5,573 bases of DNA from Octadecabacter sp. GTDB taxonomy: Bacteria; Pseudomonadota; Alphaproteobacteria; Rhodobacterales; Rhodobacteraceae. Each line of letters starts with the position of its first letter. Position 1 is the stretch's first letter. The notes under the pieces were generated by a model. That model had not been told where the DNA came from and searched no databases. It saw only the letters and a list, made by a program, of their open reading frames with translations. The position numbers were made by a program, and so were the translations under genes. The stretch is taken from NCBI GenBank assembly GCA_003533975.1, contig DQCL01000221.1, positions 1 through 5,573 on the forward strand. The letters run 5' to 3'. Positions 4,587 through 5,573 of the stretch are shown one piece after another.

Positions 4587-5573
4587 ATGACCTACCATCC
4601 AAAATCAGATTTTATCCGTGTGATGATGGAACGCGGCTTCCTAGCCGATTGTACCGACTATCAAGGTCTGGACGAGGCTTTTGCTGCAGGTGTTGTTCCT
4701 GCCTACATTGGCTTTGACGCGACGGCGAAATCCTTGCACGTTGGATCCCTGATCCAGATCATGATGTTGCGCTGGCTGCAAAAGACCGGCCACCAGCCGA
4801 TCACCCTCATGGGCGGCGGTACGACTAAAGTCGGCGATCCTAGCTTTCGTGCAGATGAACGCCCCCTGCTCACGCCCGAGCAGATTGACGACAATATCGC
4901 CGGCATCAAGAAGGTGTTTTCGGCCTACATCGATTACGACAAAACCGACACGCCTGCTCTGATGCTAAACAACGCCGAGTGGCTGGATGATCTGAACTAC
5001 CTCGATTTCCTGCGCGACATAGGTAAGCATTTCTCGGTCAACCGGATGCTGTCCTTTGAAAGCGTAAAGTCGCGCCTTGACCGCGAGCAGAGCCTGAGCT
5101 TCCTTGAGTTCAATTACATGATCCTGCAAGCCTATGATTTTCTTGAGCTCAACCGCCGCTACGGCTGTTTGCTGCAGATGGGCGGGTCGGATCAGTGGGG
5201 CAATATTGTTAACGGTATCGACCTGACACGCCGTGTGTTGGATCATCAGATTTTCGGTCTGACCTCGCCACTTCTGACCACCAGCGACGGTAAAAAGATG
5301 GGTAAATCCCTGTCCGGCGCGATCTGGCTCAATGATGAAATGCTCAGCTCGTACGAATTTTGGCAGTTCTGGCGCAACACGATGGATGCGGATGTGGGCA
5401 AGTTCTTGCGTCTGTTCACCGAGTTACCGCTGGATGAATGCGCCCGATTGGCAGCCCTAGAAGGGGCGGAGATCAATGACGCCAAGATCGTGCTTGCGGA
5501 TGCCGTAACAACACTGGCCCATGGTGCTGATGCCGCGACAGCAGCGCAGGCCACCGCGCGCGAAGTGTTTGAA
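4587..5573 (+). CDS. tyrS: Tyrosyl-tRNA synthetase (3' end outside window)
   Basis: TyrS attaches tyrosine to tRNA-Tyr at the cost of ATP, an essential cytoplasmic step of translation. The visible 329 residues cover the class I Rossmann catalytic domain and the start of the region leading to the anticodon-binding part. Motifs are [18 protein letters not shown] (39-56), where HVGS replaces the HIGH signature, [10 protein letters not shown] (83-92), [11 protein letters not shown] (197-207) in the tyrosine pocket, and KMGKS (237-241) in place of KMSKS. The usual bacterial length is about 415-420, so roughly 85-90 residues, including the S4-like RNA-binding domain, lie beyond the right edge. The frame is open to base 5573. 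CTG dominates its leucine codons, unlike the CTC-leaning ICL/PEPM-family gene, which fits a highly expressed gene. It is transcribed divergently from anmK across 63 bp. Confidence 0.98.
   Translation, partial: MTYHPKSDFIRVMMERGFLADCTDYQGLDEAFAAGVVPAYIGFDATAKSLHVGSLIQIMMLRWLQKTGHQPITLMGGGTTKVGDPSFRADERPLLTPEQIDDNIAGIKKVFSAYIDYDKTDTPALMLNNAEWLDDLNYLDFLRDIGKHFSVNRMLSFESVKSRLDREQSLSFLEFNYMILQAYDFLELNRRYGCLLQMGGSDQWGNIVNGIDLTRRVLDHQIFGLTSPLLTTSDGKKMGKSLSGAIWLNDEMLSSYEFWQFWRNTMDADVGKFLRLFTELPLDECARLAALEGAEINDAKIVLADAVTTLAHGADAATAAQATAREVFE

Noticed and set aside
4524..4598. Upstream ATG at 4598 for anmK, adding 25 residues
   Set aside because: The extension is unlike the family N-terminus and would overlap the start of tyrS; the ATG at 4523 has its own ribosome-binding site.
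1..5573. Phage, insertion sequence, CRISPR, toxin-antitoxin or defence genes
   Set aside because: All long frames with coding character are metabolic or housekeeping genes, and no transposase, integrase, regularly spaced repeats or tRNA attachment site was seen.

Overview
The window reads as ordinary chromosome of an alphaproteobacterium, most likely a marine Rhodobacterales (Roseobacter-group) species. The support is the protein families present: a non-pyrrolysine MttB-family methyltransferase with an Arg/Ala-rich N-terminus, an isocitrate lyase/PEP mutase-family enzyme, and anmK head to head with tyrS. Moderately GC-rich codon usage and intergenic sequence of the type CTTTGnCTCAnAAATA after hairpins also fit. 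The assignment is inference; no 16S or other marker gene is present.

Layout. (1) 1-477: C-terminal part of a fold-type I PLP aminotransferase, entering the window just before its PLP lysine. (2) 478-579: a compact intergenic stretch with three consecutive hairpins, one over the aminotransferase stop codon and two perfect or near-perfect ones just before the next ribosome-binding site. (3) 580-1380: an isocitrate lyase/PEP mutase-superfamily enzyme of unknown substrate. (4) 1381-1613: a 233-bp gap with a 12-bp palindrome, an 11-bp direct repeat, and a 29-codon Arg-rich ORF with its own ribosome-binding site. That ORF spans two mutually exclusive hairpins and ends in an amber codon, in frame with the next gene and with no further stop between them. 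(5) 1614-3185: a full-length trimethylamine methyltransferase (MttB) family protein. (6) 3186-3428: a convergent intergenic region with a clear hairpin terminator for mttB and a weaker one facing anmK. (7) 3429-4523, minus strand: anmK, anhydro-N-acetylmuramic acid kinase (peptidoglycan recycling). (8) 4524-4586: a 63-bp divergent promoter region with an inverted repeat. (9) 4587 to the right edge: tyrS, tyrosyl-tRNA synthetase, cut after 329 residues.

How the genes may work together. The first three genes share a strand and may form a small-molecule catabolic block: amino-group transfer, C-C or C-P type lyase chemistry, and corrinoid-dependent methyl transfer from a methylated amine. No corrinoid protein, corrinoid reductive activator or transporter is visible, so the pathway is not established. 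anmK and tyrS are housekeeping genes unrelated to that block. I see no phage, insertion sequence, CRISPR array, tRNA or rRNA. The part most deserving follow-up is the leader region 1381-1613 upstream of the MttB homologue.
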